A stretch of DNA of 64,000 bases, from contig NZ_FXTJ01000002.1 of the NCBI RefSeq assembly GCF_900182545.1, positions 372,001 to 436,000 on the forward strand, read 5' to 3'. The stretch comes from Geodermatophilus aquaeductus. Its GTDB lineage: Bacteria > Actinomycetota > Actinomycetes > Mycobacteriales > Geodermatophilaceae. The number at the start of each line of letters is the position of its first letter. The first letter of the stretch is position 1. The translations under genes and the position numbers were made by a program. Under the pieces are notes generated by a model, which searched no databases, was not told the origin of the DNA, and was given only the letters and a program-made list of their open reading frames with translations. Below are positions 16,368 to 27,742 of the stretch, one piece after another.

Positions 16368-17324
16368 TCAGCGGGCGGCGCGGCCGGGACGCAGCTCGTG
16401 CGGGAGCGCGAAGACCAGGCGCTCCTCGGCGGCCTTCACCGTGCCGACGTCGGCGTAGCCGCGCTCGGCCAGCCAGTCGAGGACCTCGCTGACCAGCACC
16501 TCGGGCACCGACGCGCCGCTGGTGACGCCGACGGTGCCCACGCCCTCCAGCCACGCCGGGTCGATCTCGGCGGCGTAGTCGACCAGCTGCGCGGCGCGGG
16601 CGCCGGCCTCCAGTGCCACCTCCACCAGCCGCACCGAGTTCGACGAGTTGGTCGAGCCGACCACGATCACCAGGTCGCACTCGCCGGCCATCTGCTTGAC
16701 CGCCTGCTGGCGGTTCTGCGTGGCGTAGCAGATGTCGTCGCTGGGCGGGGACTGCAGGCCGGGGAAGCGGGTGCGCAGTGCGTCGACCGTCGCCAGCGTC
16801 TCGTCGACCGACAGCGTCGTCTGGGACAGCCAGACCACCCGCTCGGGGTCGCGGACCTGGACGTTCGCGACGTCGTCGGCGCCGTCGACGAGCTGGATGT
16901 GCTCCGGCGCCTCGCCCGAGGTGCCCTCGACCTCCTCGTGGCCGCGGTGGCCGATGAGGAGGATGTCGTAGTCGTCCTTGGCGAACCGCTTGGCCTCCTG
17001 GTGCACCTTGCTCACCAGCGGGCAGGTCGCGTCGATCGTCCGCAGCGAGCGCGCACGGGCCTCCTCGTGCACCGCCGGCGAGACGCCGTGGGCGGAGAAG
17101 ACGACGACGGCGCCCTCGGGCACCTCGTCGGTCTCGTCGACGAACACCGCGCCGCGCCGCTCGAGGGTGGCGACGACGTGCTTGTTGTGGACGATCTGCT
17201 TGCGGACGTAGACGGGCGCTCCGTGGATCTCCAGCGCCCGCTCGACGGCGACCACCGCCCGGTCGACACCGGCGCAGTAGCCCCGGGGATCGGCCAGCAG
17301 GACCCGTCCGCGCTGATCAGCCAT
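16368..17324 (-). CDS. ispH: 4-hydroxy-3-methylbut-2-enyl diphosphate reductase
   Basis: 318 residues. It performs the last step of the MEP isoprenoid pathway, reducing HMBPP to IPP and DMAPP with a [4Fe-4S] cluster. Three conserved Cys are visible in [12 protein letters not shown] (Cys17), IDATCPLV and [11 protein letters not shown]. The substrate-binding signatures [11 protein letters not shown] and [12 protein letters not shown] are present. It is divergent from the lipid-droplet-type gene, and this neighbourhood is conserved in Mycobacterium. Confidence 0.96.
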   Translation of the reverse strand: MADQRGRVLLADPRGYCAGVDRAVVAVERALEIHGAPVYVRKQIVHNKHVVATLERRGAVFVDETDEVPEGAVVVFSAHGVSPAVHEEARARSLRTIDATCPLVSKVHQEAKRFAKDDYDILLIGHRGHEEVEGTSGEAPEHIQLVDGADDVANVQVRDPERVVWLSQTTLSVDETLATVDALRTRFPGLQSPPSDDICYATQNRQQAVKQMAGECDLVIVVGSTNSSNSVRLVEVALEAGARAAQLVDYAAEIDPAWLEGVGTVGVTSGASVPEVLVSEVLDWLAERGYADVGTVKAAEERLVFALPHELRPGRAAR

Positions 17325-17467
17325 GCACCCATCGTAGGTGGCGCGCCGCCGGCTGCCGGGCTCCCGACGAGACGCTCGACACGCCGCCCGCGGGATCCGC
17401 CGCCCGACCGGGTGGCAGCCGCCGGGGCCGCGATGCCGTTCGGCGGGCCCTGCGGCAGGCTGGGGCC

Positions 17468-19048
17468 ATGTCCCGTGAGATCCCCGAGCCGATCCGCGCC
17501 GCCGCCGGCCTGGCCGCCACCGTCCTGGACGAGGCCCGCCGGCTGCCCTCCACGCTGCCGGGACTGCCCGTGCGCCTCGTCGGCCTGGCGCTGCAGACGG
17601 CGATGAAGTTCCAGCAGCAGTGGTCGGGACTGGTCGCCCGCGGCGACGAGGTCCTCACCGGCCTGCGCGGCGACCGGGAGCCCGGTCTGGCCACCTTCGA
17701 CGACGACGAGGACGAGGCCGCCGCCGGTACGCCCCTCGTGGCGCAGCCGATCGACGTGCTGCACAACTCCGCCTTCGACCGCGCCCCCGACGTCGACACC
17801 GTCGGTGACGGCCTCGGCGACGACGCGGTCGTGGCCGAGGTCGAGGACACCGCCGCCGCCCTGGACGACGCCGACGGCCGTGCCGGGATCGCGGCCGCCG
17901 AGGTCGACGTCATGGAGGTCGACGTCGACACCGACGCCGCCGGCCTGGTCGACGACGAGCTCGCCGGGCTGCCGCAGGACCCGTCGCCCGCCTCGGTCGT
18001 GGCCGCGGTCGAGGACGTCACCGACCTCGTCCTGGGCGCCGAGGAGGCCGAGTCCGCGCTGGAGGCCGCCGACTCCGCGCTGACCGCCGAGGACGCCCTG
18101 GAGAGCGCGCTGCTCGAGGCCGAGGGCACCGACGCCCCCGCCGCCAGCGACCCGGGCGGCTCCCCGGTCGGTGAGCTGGCCGGCGCGCCCGACGTGGGCA
18201 GCGACGACACGACCGTCCCCGACGCCGCCGACTCCGGCGTCGCCGACACCGACATCGGCCTGGCCGACGACGCCGGCACCGGCACCGCCCCGGACGCGGG
18301 CGTGCTCGGCGAGGACGCGGAGGCCGCCGCGGCCCCGGCCGAGGACGCCGCCACCGAGGTCGACGTCATCACCCCCGACGGCCAGGTGACCACGGTCGAG
18401 GGCACCGTCACCGACGAGGGCGTCGTCGCCCCCGAGGACGGCGGCACGGACACCGGCGAGGGCACCACCGAGGGCACCACCGAGGGCACCGCCACGGGTG
18501 CGGGCAGCGACGTCGTCACCGACGAGCACGCGCGCGTCGACGAGGAGACCGGCGCCGGGTCCGGCCCGGGCGAGGACAGCGGCGCGGCCACCGACGTCGT
18601 CGAGCCGGTGCCGGCCGCCGACACCACTCCGGACACCACCGCGGAGGCCACCGACGAGGGCGGCACGACCGTCGCGGCGGCCACCGGCGTGCGCACCGAC
18701 GTCGGGGAGACCGGCACCGCCGAGGAGGACGCGGCGATCGCCGAGGGGGCCGCCGTGGACGCCGTCGGCGAGCAGTCGGCCGCGCCCACCGACGACCCCG
18801 AGGGCGGCAGCGAGCTGTCCGGCTCGCAGGCCGCCGGGGCGGCGCCGATCGACGGCTACGACGCCTTCACCATCGCCCAGCTCCGCGGCCGGCTGCGCGG
18901 CTACCAGCTGGCCACGGTCGCCGACCTGCTCGCCTACGAGGAGGCCACCCGGGCCCGGGCGCCGTTCCTCACCATGCTGCGCAACCGGCTGGAGAAGCTC
19001 GAGCAGCAGGCCGCCGACACCAGCCCGCTGCAGCCCCGCGGCCAGTAG
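17468..19048 (+). CDS. Lipid-droplet-associated type protein with long acidic insert
   Basis: 526 residues. The N-terminal ~70 residues (helices around [16 protein letters not shown] and [16 protein letters not shown]) resemble the actinobacterial family represented by Rv1109c, which also sits between ispH and xseA. About 370 residues of Asp/Glu/Ala/Thr-rich, almost certainly disordered sequence follow. A C-terminal helical module ([19 protein letters not shown] to [11 protein letters not shown]) ends the protein. The insert is much longer than in the mycobacterial protein and includes a short GTTE repeat. The function is not established. Confidence 0.7.
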   Translation: MSREIPEPIRAAAGLAATVLDEARRLPSTLPGLPVRLVGLALQTAMKFQQQWSGLVARGDEVLTGLRGDREPGLATFDDDEDEAAAGTPLVAQPIDVLHNSAFDRAPDVDTVGDGLGDDAVVAEVEDTAAALDDADGRAGIAAAEVDVMEVDVDTDAAGLVDDELAGLPQDPSPASVVAAVEDVTDLVLGAEEAESALEAADSALTAEDALESALLEAEGTDAPAASDPGGSPVGELAGAPDVGSDDTTVPDAADSGVADTDIGLADDAGTGTAPDAGVLGEDAEAAAAPAEDAATEVDVITPDGQVTTVEGTVTDEGVVAPEDGGTDTGEGTTEGTTEGTATGAGSDVVTDEHARVDEETGAGSGPGEDSGAATDVVEPVPAADTTPDTTAEATDEGGTTVAAATGVRTDVGETGTAEEDAAIAEGAAVDAVGEQSAAPTDDPEGGSELSGSQAAGAAPIDGYDAFTIAQLRGRLRGYQLATVADLLAYEEATRARAPFLTMLRNRLEKLEQQAADTSPLQPRGQ

Positions 19049-19058
19049 GACGCCACCA

Positions 19059-19095
19059 CAGCGGCCCGGGTCCCCGTCGGGGACCCGGGCCGCTG
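19059..19095. terminator. Intrinsic terminator-like hairpin
   Basis: A 17-bp perfect stem (AGCGGCCCGGGTCCCC inside it) with a 3-nt loop, 10 bp after the lipid-droplet-type gene and before xseA. Confidence 0.85.
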
Positions 19096-19125
19096 CCATC
19101 GGAGCTGCCTGGCAGGCTCGGACGC

Positions 19126-20346
19126 ATGACCGCCCCCTCCTCCCCCGAGGCGCCGTGGCCGGTGCGCACGGTGGCCCGCAAGGTCGCCGAGTGGATCGGC
19201 CGGCTCGGCGAGGTGTGGGTCGAGGGGCAGGTCGCCCAGCTCTCCCGCCGGGGCGCCGCGACGGTGTTCCTCACCCTGCGCGACCCCGCCGCCGACCTCT
19301 CGGTGCCGGTCACCTGCGCCCGCGACGTCGCCGACCGGCCCGGCCTCGAGCTCACCGAGGGCGCCCGTGTGATCGTGCGGGCGCGGCCGGACTACTACAT
19401 CGCCCGCGGCTCCTTCTCGCTGCGCGCCACCGAGATCCGCGCCGTCGGCCTCGGCGAGCTGCTCGCCCGCATCGAGCGGATCCGCCGGCTGCTGGGCGCC
19501 GAGGGGCTCTTCGACGCCGCCCGCAAGCGCCCGCTGCCCTTCGCCCCCGCCGTCGTCGGCCTGGTCACCGGCAAGGACTCCGCCGCCGAGCGCGACGTCC
19601 TCGTCACCGCCCGGCGGCGCTGGCCGGCGGTGCGCTTCGCCGTCCACCACAGCCTGGTCCAGGGCGTGAACGCCGCCGCGTCGGTCATCGACGGCCTGCA
19701 GCGGCTCGACCGCGACCCCGAGGTCGAGGTGATCGTCATCGCCCGCGGCGGCGGCTCGGTCGAGGACCTGCTGCCCTTCTCCGACGAGGGCCTGGTGCGC
19801 GCCATCGCCGCCTGCCGCACCCCGGTGGTCACCGCCGTCGGCCACGAGACCGACACCACGCTGGTCGACCACGTCGCCGACGTCCGGGCGGCCACCCCCA
19901 CCGACGCCGCCCACCGGGTGGTGCCCGAGATCGGCGAGCAGCGGCGGCTGGTCGACGGCCTGCGCGCCCGCGCCCGGCACCTGCTCACCACGCGGATCGA
20001 GCAGTCCGAGCGGTGGCTGGAGGGCGTCCGCAGCCGGCCGGTGCTGGCCGACCCCGAGCGGCTGCTGCACGGCCGGGCCGACGACGTCGTCGCCCTGCGC
20101 GACCGCGCCCGCCGCACGCTCACCCACCGCGTCGAGACCGCCGAGCGCGACCTCGACCACGCCCGCGCGCGGGTCACCGCGCTCTCCCCGCAGGCGACGC
20201 TGCAGCGGGGCTACGCGCTGGTGCAGCGGGCCGACGGCGCCCTGGTGCGCGACCCCGGCGAGGTGGCCGACGACGAGCAGTTGTCGGTGCGGGTCGCGGG
20301 TGGCCGGCTGCCGGTGCGCGTCGACCGGCAGGATGGGACCCCGTGA
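19126..20346 (+). CDS. xseA: Exodeoxyribonuclease VII large subunit
   Basis: 406 residues. An N-terminal OB-fold ([20 protein letters not shown]) leads to the catalytic domain with the [30 protein letters not shown] and [20 protein letters not shown] motifs. A C-terminal coiled coil follows. With XseB it degrades single-stranded DNA into oligonucleotides in repair. xseB follows with a 4-bp GTGA overlap. The region upstream holds a terminator hairpin and only a weak Shine-Dalgarno sequence. Confidence 0.95.
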   Translation: MTAPSSPEAPWPVRTVARKVAEWIGRLGEVWVEGQVAQLSRRGAATVFLTLRDPAADLSVPVTCARDVADRPGLELTEGARVIVRARPDYYIARGSFSLRATEIRAVGLGELLARIERIRRLLGAEGLFDAARKRPLPFAPAVVGLVTGKDSAAERDVLVTARRRWPAVRFAVHHSLVQGVNAAASVIDGLQRLDRDPEVEVIVIARGGGSVEDLLPFSDEGLVRAIAACRTPVVTAVGHETDTTLVDHVADVRAATPTDAAHRVVPEIGEQRRLVDGLRARARHLLTTRIEQSERWLEGVRSRPVLADPERLLHGRADDVVALRDRARRTLTHRVETAERDLDHARARVTALSPQATLQRGYALVQRADGALVRDPGEVADDEQLSVRVAGGRLPVRVDRQDGTP

Positions 20347-20561
20347 GCAGCGACGCACCCGAGCAGCCGACGCAGACCTACGAGCAGGCCCGCGAGGAGC
20401 TGGCCGACGTGGTCCGCCGGCTCGAGGCCGGAGGGCTCACCCTCGAGGAGTCGCTGACCCTGTGGGAGCGCGGCGAGCAGCTGGCCCAGCTGTGCCAGCA
20501 CTGGCTCGACCGCGCCCGCGAGCGCCTGGCCGCGGCCGCCCCCGGCGACCAGCAGGGCTGA
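20343..20561 (+). CDS. xseB: Exodeoxyribonuclease VII small subunit
   Basis: 72 residues. The small-subunit signature is visible as [19 protein letters not shown] followed by [14 protein letters not shown]. The protein is a helical hairpin that binds the XseA coiled coil. The GTG start overlaps the xseA stop. It converges on the DUF4245 gene with only 3 bp between the stop codons. Confidence 0.95.
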   Translation: MSSDAPEQPTQTYEQAREELADVVRRLEAGGLTLEESLTLWERGEQLAQLCQHWLDRARERLAAAAPGDQQG

Positions 20562-20564
20562 GGC

Positions 20565-21176
20565 TCAGCTCGGCTCGGACACCGGGGCGACCGCCGCGGC
20601 GACGGTCTGCAGCTCGGCGTCGTCCGCCGAGCCGGTGACCAGGGTGGTGACGTCGCCGTCCTCCCGGGTGAGCACCGTCTCGCCGCGCTCGCTGGTCAGC
20701 CGCGTCCAGGTGCGCCCGCCGAGGTCGACGCTGCCGTCGTCCTGCGCGCCGTCGAGCACGGCGGTCAGCCGCTCGGCGTCGGCGTCGTCGGTGACGAGGA
20801 ACCGCGCGTACTCGTCCGACGGGGTCACGTAGCCGATCTCCAGGGTGACCGGAGCCCCCTCGGCGACGTCGGGGGCGTCGGTGCGGGCGCTGGTGGGCCG
20901 GTAGCCGTCGGGCAACCCCGCCGGCACCTCGACCGGGTAGGACGCCCGCTCGGTGGCCAGCCGGACGCTGCTGGTGGGGTCGATCGGGCGCACCGGGTCG
21001 GTGCCGCCCTGCCGGAAGGCGCCCCAGCCGACGACGAGCAGGCAGATGACCACCAGCGGCAGCAGCGAGCGGATCATGTTCGCCGCGCTCATCCGGTTGG
21101 CCCGCTCGACGGCGGTGGGGGCCGGCGGCGGCTGCTCCTCGGGGGCCTGCTGGCCCGACGGGCCGGAAGTGGTCAT
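20565..21176 (-). CDS. DUF4245 family membrane protein
   Basis: 203 residues from an ATG. A Pro-rich cytosolic N-terminus precedes one membrane helix ([18 protein letters not shown]). The extracytoplasmic domain of ~140 residues has the DUF4245 pattern ([20 protein letters not shown]). The same family lies beside glpX in Mycobacterium (Rv1100). The function is unknown. It is divergent from glpX, with 130 bp between the start codons. Confidence 0.85.
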   Translation of the reverse strand: MTTSGPSGQQAPEEQPPPAPTAVERANRMSAANMIRSLLPLVVICLLVVGWGAFRQGGTDPVRPIDPTSSVRLATERASYPVEVPAGLPDGYRPTSARTDAPDVAEGAPVTLEIGYVTPSDEYARFLVTDDADAERLTAVLDGAQDDGSVDLGGRTWTRLTSERGETVLTREDGDVTTLVTGSADDAELQTVAAAVAPVSEPS

Positions 21177-21306
21177 GCCCCTAGGATCACACCACCGATC
21201 CAGAACCCCGCTGCCCCGCATCCGCGGCCCCCGCACGCCCGACCGGCTCCGGGGACCGGAGCGGCGGACGGTGGCCACCGGCAACGGTGCCGATGTTGGA
21301 GGTCCC

Positions 21307-22371
21307 GTGACGCTTCCCGTGCCCGACGGCCCCGTGCCCCCGACCCCCCGCGCGAGCACCTTCCGCACCGACCGCCCGGCTCCCGACCGCAACCTCGCCC
21401 TCGAGCTGGTCCGCGTCACCGAGGCCGCCGCGATGGCCGCCGGCCGCTGGGTCGGCCGCGGGGACAAGAACGGCGGCGACGGCGCCGCGGTCGACGCCAT
21501 GCGCGCGCTGATCGGCACGGTGAGCATGCGCGGCGTCGTCGTCATCGGCGAGGGCGAGAAGGACCAGGCGCCGATGCTCTACAACGGCGAACAGGTCGGC
21601 GACGGCTACGGCCCCGAGTGCGACGTCGCCGTCGACCCCATCGACGGCACCACGCTGATGGCCAAGGGCATGCCCAACGCCATCGCGGTCATGGCCGTGG
21701 CCGACCGCGGTGCCATGTACGACCCGTCGGCGGTGTTCTACATGGAGAAGATCGCCACCGGGCCGGCCGCCGCCGACGTCGTCGACATCACCGTCCCGGT
21801 GGCCGAGAACATCCGCCGGGTGGCCAAGGCCAAGCACAGCCGGGTGGAGGACGTCACCGTCTGCATCCTCGACCGCCCGCGCCACGAGCAGCTGGTGCAC
21901 GAGGTCCGCGAGGCCGGTGCGCGGATCAAGTTCATCTCCGACGGCGACGTCGCCGGCGCGATCGCCGCGGCCCGCGAGGGCACCGGCGTCGACCTGCTGC
22001 TCGGCATCGGCGGCACGCCGGAGGGGATCATCGCCGCCTGCGCGCTCAAGTGCATGGGCGGTGCGCTGCAGGGCCGGCTGTGGCCCAAGGACGACGAGGA
22101 GCGGCAGAAGGCGGTCGACGCCGGCCACGACCTCGACCGCGTGCTCTCCATCGACGACCTCGTCCGCGGCGACGTCTTCTTCGTCGCCACCGGCATCACC
22201 GACGGCGAGCTGCTGCGCGGCGTGCAGTACCGCGCCGGCGGCTGCACGACGCAGTCGCTGGTCATGCGCTCGCGGTCGGGCACGATCCGCTCGATCGACA
22301 GCCTGCACTCGCTGGAGAAGCTGCGCGCCTACTCCGCGGTGCCCTTCGACCGCTCCGACGACGAGGGGTGA
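21307..22371 (+). CDS. glpX: Class II fructose-1,6-bisphosphatase
   Basis: 354 residues. The metal and substrate motifs are [31 protein letters not shown] and [20 protein letters not shown]. It hydrolyses fructose-1,6-bisphosphate in gluconeogenesis, and in actinobacteria is commonly the main FBPase. The GTG start at 21307 has GGAGG five bases upstream. A copy of the stop-anchored repeat follows the TGA directly. The fumarase gene lies downstream past two unrelated minus-strand genes; in Mycobacterium glpX and fum are adjacent. Confidence 0.96.
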   Translation: MTLPVPDGPVPPTPRASTFRTDRPAPDRNLALELVRVTEAAAMAAGRWVGRGDKNGGDGAAVDAMRALIGTVSMRGVVVIGEGEKDQAPMLYNGEQVGDGYGPECDVAVDPIDGTTLMAKGMPNAIAVMAVADRGAMYDPSAVFYMEKIATGPAAADVVDITVPVAENIRRVAKAKHSRVEDVTVCILDRPRHEQLVHEVREAGARIKFISDGDVAGAIAAAREGTGVDLLLGIGGTPEGIIAACALKCMGGALQGRLWPKDDEERQKAVDAGHDLDRVLSIDDLVRGDVFFVATGITDGELLRGVQYRAGGCTTQSLVMRSRSGTIRSIDSLHSLEKLRAYSAVPFDRSDDEG

Positions 22372-22427
22372 GGACCCGCCTGCCCCCCGCCACTCGCACG
22401 CTCGCGGCGGGACCCTGCAGGCGGGCC
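22372..22427 (+). repeat. Stop-anchored structured repeat, copy R1
   Basis: GGACCCGCCTGC...GCAGGCGGGCC, starting directly after the glpX TGA. The ends pair (CCCGCCTGC with GCAGGCGGG). It aligns with copies at 29610, 32072 and 53815. Confidence 0.85.
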
Positions 22428-22438
22428 GTGGACGCAGG

Positions 22439-22468
22439 ACGGCCCCGGGGCGAGCGCCCCGGGGCCGT
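22439..22468. terminator. Bidirectional terminator-like hairpin
   Basis: A 13-bp perfect stem (ACGGCCCCGGGGC) with a GAGC loop, extended by partial pairing of GACGCA with TGCGTC outside it. It lies between glpX and the convergent repeat-rich membrane protein gene. Confidence 0.85.
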
Positions 22469-22489
22469 CGTGCGTCTGCGGTGCCGACG

Positions 22490-23623
22490 TCAGCCGAGCC
22501 GGCCCTCGCAGTTGGCCACCTCGTAGGTCACCCGGCCGGCGCAGGTGCCGGCGTACTGCTCCCACAGCGAGTCCGACGGCGAGGCGCCCCACAGGTCGTC
22601 GCAGGCGGCGAAGTCACCGGCGAAGCAGCCGTCGGCCAGCGGCTGGTACTCCCCGTTCGGGTCCTCACCGAGGCCCTGCGGCGGCACCGGGTCGGACGCC
22701 GGCGGCGGGGTCCCCTCACCGAGCCGCTCCACGCACCCGTTGGACTCGTAGCTCAGCCGCCCGGCGCACGTACCCGCGTAGTCCTCGTAGGGGGAGTCCA
22801 CCGGCGTGGCGATCCAGAGGTCGTCGCAGGCGGAGAAGTCACCCGCGAAGCACGCCTCGGCCAGCGGCTGGTAGGTCCCGTTCGGGTCCTCGCCGAGACC
22901 CTGCGGCGGCACCGGCGCCGAGGTCGACCCGGCACCGCCACCGCCACCGCCTCCGGACGACGTCGACGACGAGGAGGAGCTGCTCGACGAGCTCGACGAC
23001 GAGGACGGGCTCGAGGACGACGAGCTCGCCGAGGAGGAGGTGGTGGTGCGCGTCGGGTCGGCGATCGTCGAGCCGCTGTCGTCCCGCAGCAGGAAGAACA
23101 GCCCCACGGCCGCGGCCGCGAGCAGCAGCACGCCGGCGATCACCGAGGCGATGACGACGTTCTTCTTGCTGCCCTTCTGCGGCGGCTGGCCGTACCCGGG
23201 CTGGCCGTAGCCGGGCTGCCCGTAGGGCTGGCCGTACTGCTGCCCGTACTGCTGGTTCGGGTCGTACCCCGGCTGCCCGTACGGCTGCTGCCCGTACGGC
23301 TGCTGGCCGTACTGCTGCCCGTACTGCTGGTTCGGGTCGTAGCCGGGCTGGCCGTAGGGGGGCTGCTGCGGGAACTGCTGCGTCGGGTCGTAGCCCTGCT
23401 GCCCGTACTGCTGGCCGTACTGCTGGTCGGGCTGGGCGATCGGCGCGGTCTGGTCGCGATCGCCCGGCTGGCCGTACTGGCCCGGCTGGAACTGCGAGGT
23501 CGGCGGGGCCGGCTGCCCGAACTGGTGCGTCGGGTCGTCGGACTGCCCCCAGCCCTGCTGCCCGGGCTGCTCGCCCTGCGGGTCGTTGCCGCCCTGCGGC
23601 GGCGGATACGGCGGCTGGGACAT
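22490..23623 (-). CDS. Gln/Pro/Tyr-rich membrane protein with two Cys-rich modules
   Basis: 377 residues. The N-terminal ~150 residues are low complexity (repeats of YGQQYGQQ and QPGYDPNQ). One membrane helix ([21 protein letters not shown]) follows, then a Ser tract of about 30 residues and a Gly run. The exterior ends in two copies of a ~65-residue module: [13 protein letters not shown], a CFAGDF.ACDDLW core, and YAGTCAGR. Four Cys per module suggest disulfides. The neighbouring gene carries a third copy. No function is known to me; the layout is of a surface protein with cytosolic disorder, wall-spanning linker and outer module. Confidence 0.85.
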   Translation of the reverse strand: MSQPPYPPPQGGNDPQGEQPGQQGWGQSDDPTHQFGQPAPPTSQFQPGQYGQPGDRDQTAPIAQPDQQYGQQYGQQGYDPTQQFPQQPPYGQPGYDPNQQYGQQYGQQPYGQQPYGQPGYDPNQQYGQQYGQPYGQPGYGQPGYGQPPQKGSKKNVVIASVIAGVLLLAAAAVGLFFLLRDDSGSTIADPTRTTTSSSASSSSSSPSSSSSSSSSSSSSSTSSGGGGGGGAGSTSAPVPPQGLGEDPNGTYQPLAEACFAGDFSACDDLWIATPVDSPYEDYAGTCAGRLSYESNGCVERLGEGTPPPASDPVPPQGLGEDPNGEYQPLADGCFAGDFAACDDLWGASPSDSLWEQYAGTCAGRVTYEVANCEGRLG

Positions 23624-23822
23624 GGTGCGGGCTCCTCGGTTCACGTGTCTGCGCTGGTCAGGCTAGGTCGGGCGGGAGGGGACGACCAGCACCGGCTGGT
23701 CACGGGACGGCTCCGTCCCGCCCCACCGCCGGCACCGCTCCCGCGGTCGGATGCGCCCACCGTGCCCGGGCCACTGCACCCTCACTTGGACGCGACTGGG
23801 ACGCGGGCGCGAGCGCGAGCGG

Positions 23823-24383
23823 CTAGTCCAGGTCGGTGCAGTACGGCACCGTCCAGGCCTTCACCCGGCCGCCGCAGGTGGTGGCGTACTCCTCGTACTG
23901 CGACAGCGGCGGCGACTCCACGAACAGGTCGTCGCAGGACTGCAGGTCGCCGTCGAAGCAGCCCTGCGCGTAGCCGTCGAGGACCGGGTCGGGCCCGAGC
24001 TCGCCGGGCGGCACGGGCTCGGACTGCTCGACCGGGCCGACCACTCCCCCGCTGCCGCCGTAGTACCCCTCGGTGACGCCGCCGTAGAAGGCGTCGCCCA
24101 TCGAGGCGCCCATCGCCTCGCCGGCCGCGCGGCCGACGTCGTCGGCGGCACCGCGGAGGACGAGCGCGCCCACGACGGCGGCGAGCAGCAGGCCCAGGAC
24201 CACGCCACCGGCCAGCAGCGCGGCGGGCAGCACCCGCGACGGCGCGGGAGCCGCCGCAGGCGGTGCGGGGACGGCGACGGGGCGGCCCGCGGCGGGGTCC
24301 CAGGTCCCCCACGGCGTCCAGCCGCCGACGAACACGGTGCCGGGCACCGTGCCGTGGGCGTCGGGGGCGTACGGGTGGGTCAC
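23823..24383 (-). CDS. Membrane protein with one Cys-rich module
   Basis: 186 residues from a GTG with AGGAGG upstream. A short Pro/Ala-rich N-terminus precedes one membrane helix (LLAGGVVLGLLLAAVVGALV). A Gly/Tyr-rich linker follows, then one Cys-rich module (PVPPGELGPDP, CFDGDLQSCDDLF, YATTCGGR). This is the same module as in the gene at 22490-23623, so the two are probably relatives by duplication. It is divergent from fumC. The 199-bp gap downstream shows no feature I can support. Confidence 0.85.
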   Translation of the reverse strand: MTHPYAPDAHGTVPGTVFVGGWTPWGTWDPAAGRPVAVPAPPAAAPAPSRVLPAALLAGGVVLGLLLAAVVGALVLRGAADDVGRAAGEAMGASMGDAFYGGVTEGYYGGSGGVVGPVEQSEPVPPGELGPDPVLDGYAQGCFDGDLQSCDDLFVESPPLSQYEEYATTCGGRVKAWTVPYCTDLD

Positions 24384-24537
24384 GGGGCCTCCTCGGACCG
24401 GGGCGGTCGCCGCACCGTAGGTGCCGCGGAGGCCGGGAGCGGGGCGCCGCGACCGGTCCTGCGGCGGGGACCCGTCCCACCGGGTCCTAGGGTCACGCGT
24501 GCAGCACCGATCCCACCGACACCACACGGGAGCCAGC

Positions 24538-25932
24538 GTGGCCACCGAGCAGGACCATCGCATCGAGCACGACTCCATGGGGGAGGTCCGCGTGCCCGCG
24601 TGGGCCAAGTGGCGGGCCCAGACCCAGCGCGCCGTCGAGAACTTCCCGATCTCCGGCACCCCCATCGAGCGCGAGCTCATCGCCGCCCTGGCCGCCATCA
24701 AGGGCGCCGCGGCACGCGTCAACGCCGACCTCGGTGTCCTCGACGGCGACGTCGCGCAGGCCATCGCCGACGCCGCCGCCGACGTCGCCTCCGGCACGTG
24801 GGACGAGCACTTCCCCATCGACGTCTTCCAGACCGGCTCCGGGACGTCGAGCAACATGAACACCAACGAGGTCATCGCCACCCTCGCCACCGAGGCGTCG
24901 GGCACGCCGGTGCACCCGAACGACCACGTCAACGCCTCGCAGTCGTCCAACGACGTGTTCCCCTCCGCCATCCACGTGGCGGCCACCCGCGCGATCGTGC
25001 GCGACCTCGTCCCGGCGCTGCGGCACCTGGAGGCCTCGCTGTCGCGCAAGGCCACCGAGTTCGCCGAGGTCGTCAAGAGCGGCCGCACCCACCTCATGGA
25101 CGCCACCCCGGTCACCCTCGGCCAGGAGTTCGGCGGGTACGCCGCGGCCGTGCGCTACGGCGTGGAGCGGCTGGAGGCCTCGCTGCCTCGGATCGGCGAG
25201 CTGCCGCTGGGCGGCACGGCCGTGGGCACCGGCATCAACACCCCGCCCGGGTTCGCCGCCGCGATCATCGACAAGCTCGCCACCGAACTGGACCTGCCGC
25301 TCACCGAGGCGCGCGACCACTTCGAGGCGCAGAGCTCCCGCGACTCGCTCGTCGAGGCCTCCGGCCAGCTGAAGACGATCGCCGTCGGCCTGGTGAAGAT
25401 CGCCAACGACCTGCGCTGGATGGGCTCGGGCCCCCGCACCGGCCTCGGCGAGATCCAGCTCCCCGACCTGCAGCCGGGCAGCTCGATCATGCCCGGCAAG
25501 GTGAACCCGGTGATCCCGGAGGCGACCATCCAGGTGGCCGCCCAGGTCATCGGCAACGACGCCGCGGTCACCTACGCCGGCACCACCGGCGTCTTCGAGC
25601 TCAACGTGACCCTGCCGCTCATGGCCCGCAACGTGCTCGAGTCGATCCGGCTGCTGGCCAACGTCAGCCGGATCCTGGCCGACCGCTGCGTCGACGGGAT
25701 CGTGGCCAACGTCGAGCAGTGCCGGACCTACGCGGAGTCCTCGCCGTCGATCGTGACGCCGCTGAACAAGTACATCGGCTACGAGGAGGCCGCGAAGGTC
25801 GCCAAGCAGTCGCTGGCCGAGCAGAAGACGATCCGCCAGGTCGTGCTCGAGCGGGGCTACGTCGACCAGGGCAAGCTCACCGAGGCCCAGCTCGACGAGG
25901 CCCTCGACGTCCTCTCGATGACCCACCCGTGA
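24538..25932 (+). CDS. fumC: Class II fumarate hydratase
   Basis: 464 residues. The superfamily signature [12 protein letters not shown] is intact, as are [31 protein letters not shown] and [11 protein letters not shown]. It interconverts fumarate and malate in the TCA cycle. I chose the GTG at 24538, which has GGGAG upstream; an upstream GTG would add non-conserved residues. A long hairpin follows the stop codon. The citrate synthase gene is next, 92 bp on. Confidence 0.96.
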   Translation: MATEQDHRIEHDSMGEVRVPAWAKWRAQTQRAVENFPISGTPIERELIAALAAIKGAAARVNADLGVLDGDVAQAIADAAADVASGTWDEHFPIDVFQTGSGTSSNMNTNEVIATLATEASGTPVHPNDHVNASQSSNDVFPSAIHVAATRAIVRDLVPALRHLEASLSRKATEFAEVVKSGRTHLMDATPVTLGQEFGGYAAAVRYGVERLEASLPRIGELPLGGTAVGTGINTPPGFAAAIIDKLATELDLPLTEARDHFEAQSSRDSLVEASGQLKTIAVGLVKIANDLRWMGSGPRTGLGEIQLPDLQPGSSIMPGKVNPVIPEATIQVAAQVIGNDAAVTYAGTTGVFELNVTLPLMARNVLESIRLLANVSRILADRCVDGIVANVEQCRTYAESSPSIVTPLNKYIGYEEAAKVAKQSLAEQKTIRQVVLERGYVDQGKLTEAQLDEALDVLSMTHP

Positions 25933-25982
25933 CCGTCCCGGGGTGGGCAGGGCGCCCGGCCCACCCCGGAGCGGGGACGGTC
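25931..25982. terminator. Terminator-like hairpin after fumC
   Basis: An outer stem GACCGTCCC/GGGACGGTC and an inner stem GGGGTGGGC/GCCCACCCC, separated by a short one-sided bulge. It starts at the fumC stop codon. Confidence 0.8.
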
Positions 25983-26024
25983 CCTGTCGTCGTGGTCGCC
26001 CGACGCCAGTAGCGTCGGGGCACC

Positions 26025-27326
<1,302 letters not shown>

Positions 27327-27337
27327 CCCGGGCGGCC

Positions 27338-27535
27338 ATGGGCAGCGAGCCGTCCGGCGAGGACCTGCTGGTCCTGCCCCCGATCCCGCTGGCCACCGGG
27401 CGGCTGCTGCGCGACGACGACGACCGGCCGGTGCCGATCACCGCCGTCGAGCTGGTGGTGTCCACCGAGGACGGCGTGGAGCACCGCATCCCGCTCGTGG
27501 CGCGGCACGGCGCCTGGTGGCCGCCCGACCGCTGA
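27338..27535 (+). CDS. Small hypothetical protein
   Basis: 65 residues from an ATG, 11 bp after citrate synthase on the same strand and with similar codon use. Acidic residues surround LLRDDDDRPVPITAVELVVS, and the end is WWPPDR. There is no signal peptide or membrane helix. I do not recognise it. Confidence 0.6.
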   Translation: MGSEPSGEDLLVLPPIPLATGRLLRDDDDRPVPITAVELVVSTEDGVEHRIPLVARHGAWWPPDR

Positions 27536-27547
27536 CCCTCCCGCGCA

Positions 27548-27588
27548 TCTCCGCGGACGTGCACCGTGCACCTCCGCGGAACTGCACC
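27548..27588. repeat. Two 18-bp near-identical direct repeats with 23-bp period
   Basis: TCTCCGCGGACGTGCACC and CCTCCGCGGAACTGCACC (15 of 18 identical) lie in the 207-bp gap before the large wall hydrolase. A 7-bp hairpin (GCGCTCC/GGAGCGC) lies further down at 27689-27707. The repeats could be an operator; there is no other evidence. Confidence 0.45.
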
Positions 27589-27742
27589 GGGGCGCGTCCC
27601 CCGGGTGGGCGCATCCCCTCCCCCGCAGGGGTGAGACCCACCCTCCCGTCCCTCCTCCGGGTCCCCCGGACGGTCGATCTCACGGCGAGCGCTCCACGAC
27701 GGAGCGCGGCCACGCCGATCGAGACGCCCCGGGGGACCCGCC

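Noticed and set aside
27536..27742. c-di-AMP (ydaO) riboswitch before the NlpC/VanY gene
   Set aside because: A GGGGGACCC and a GGGGTGAGACCC are present, but the conserved core expected in actinobacterial examples (for instance the GCTAACCTCG region) is not visible.
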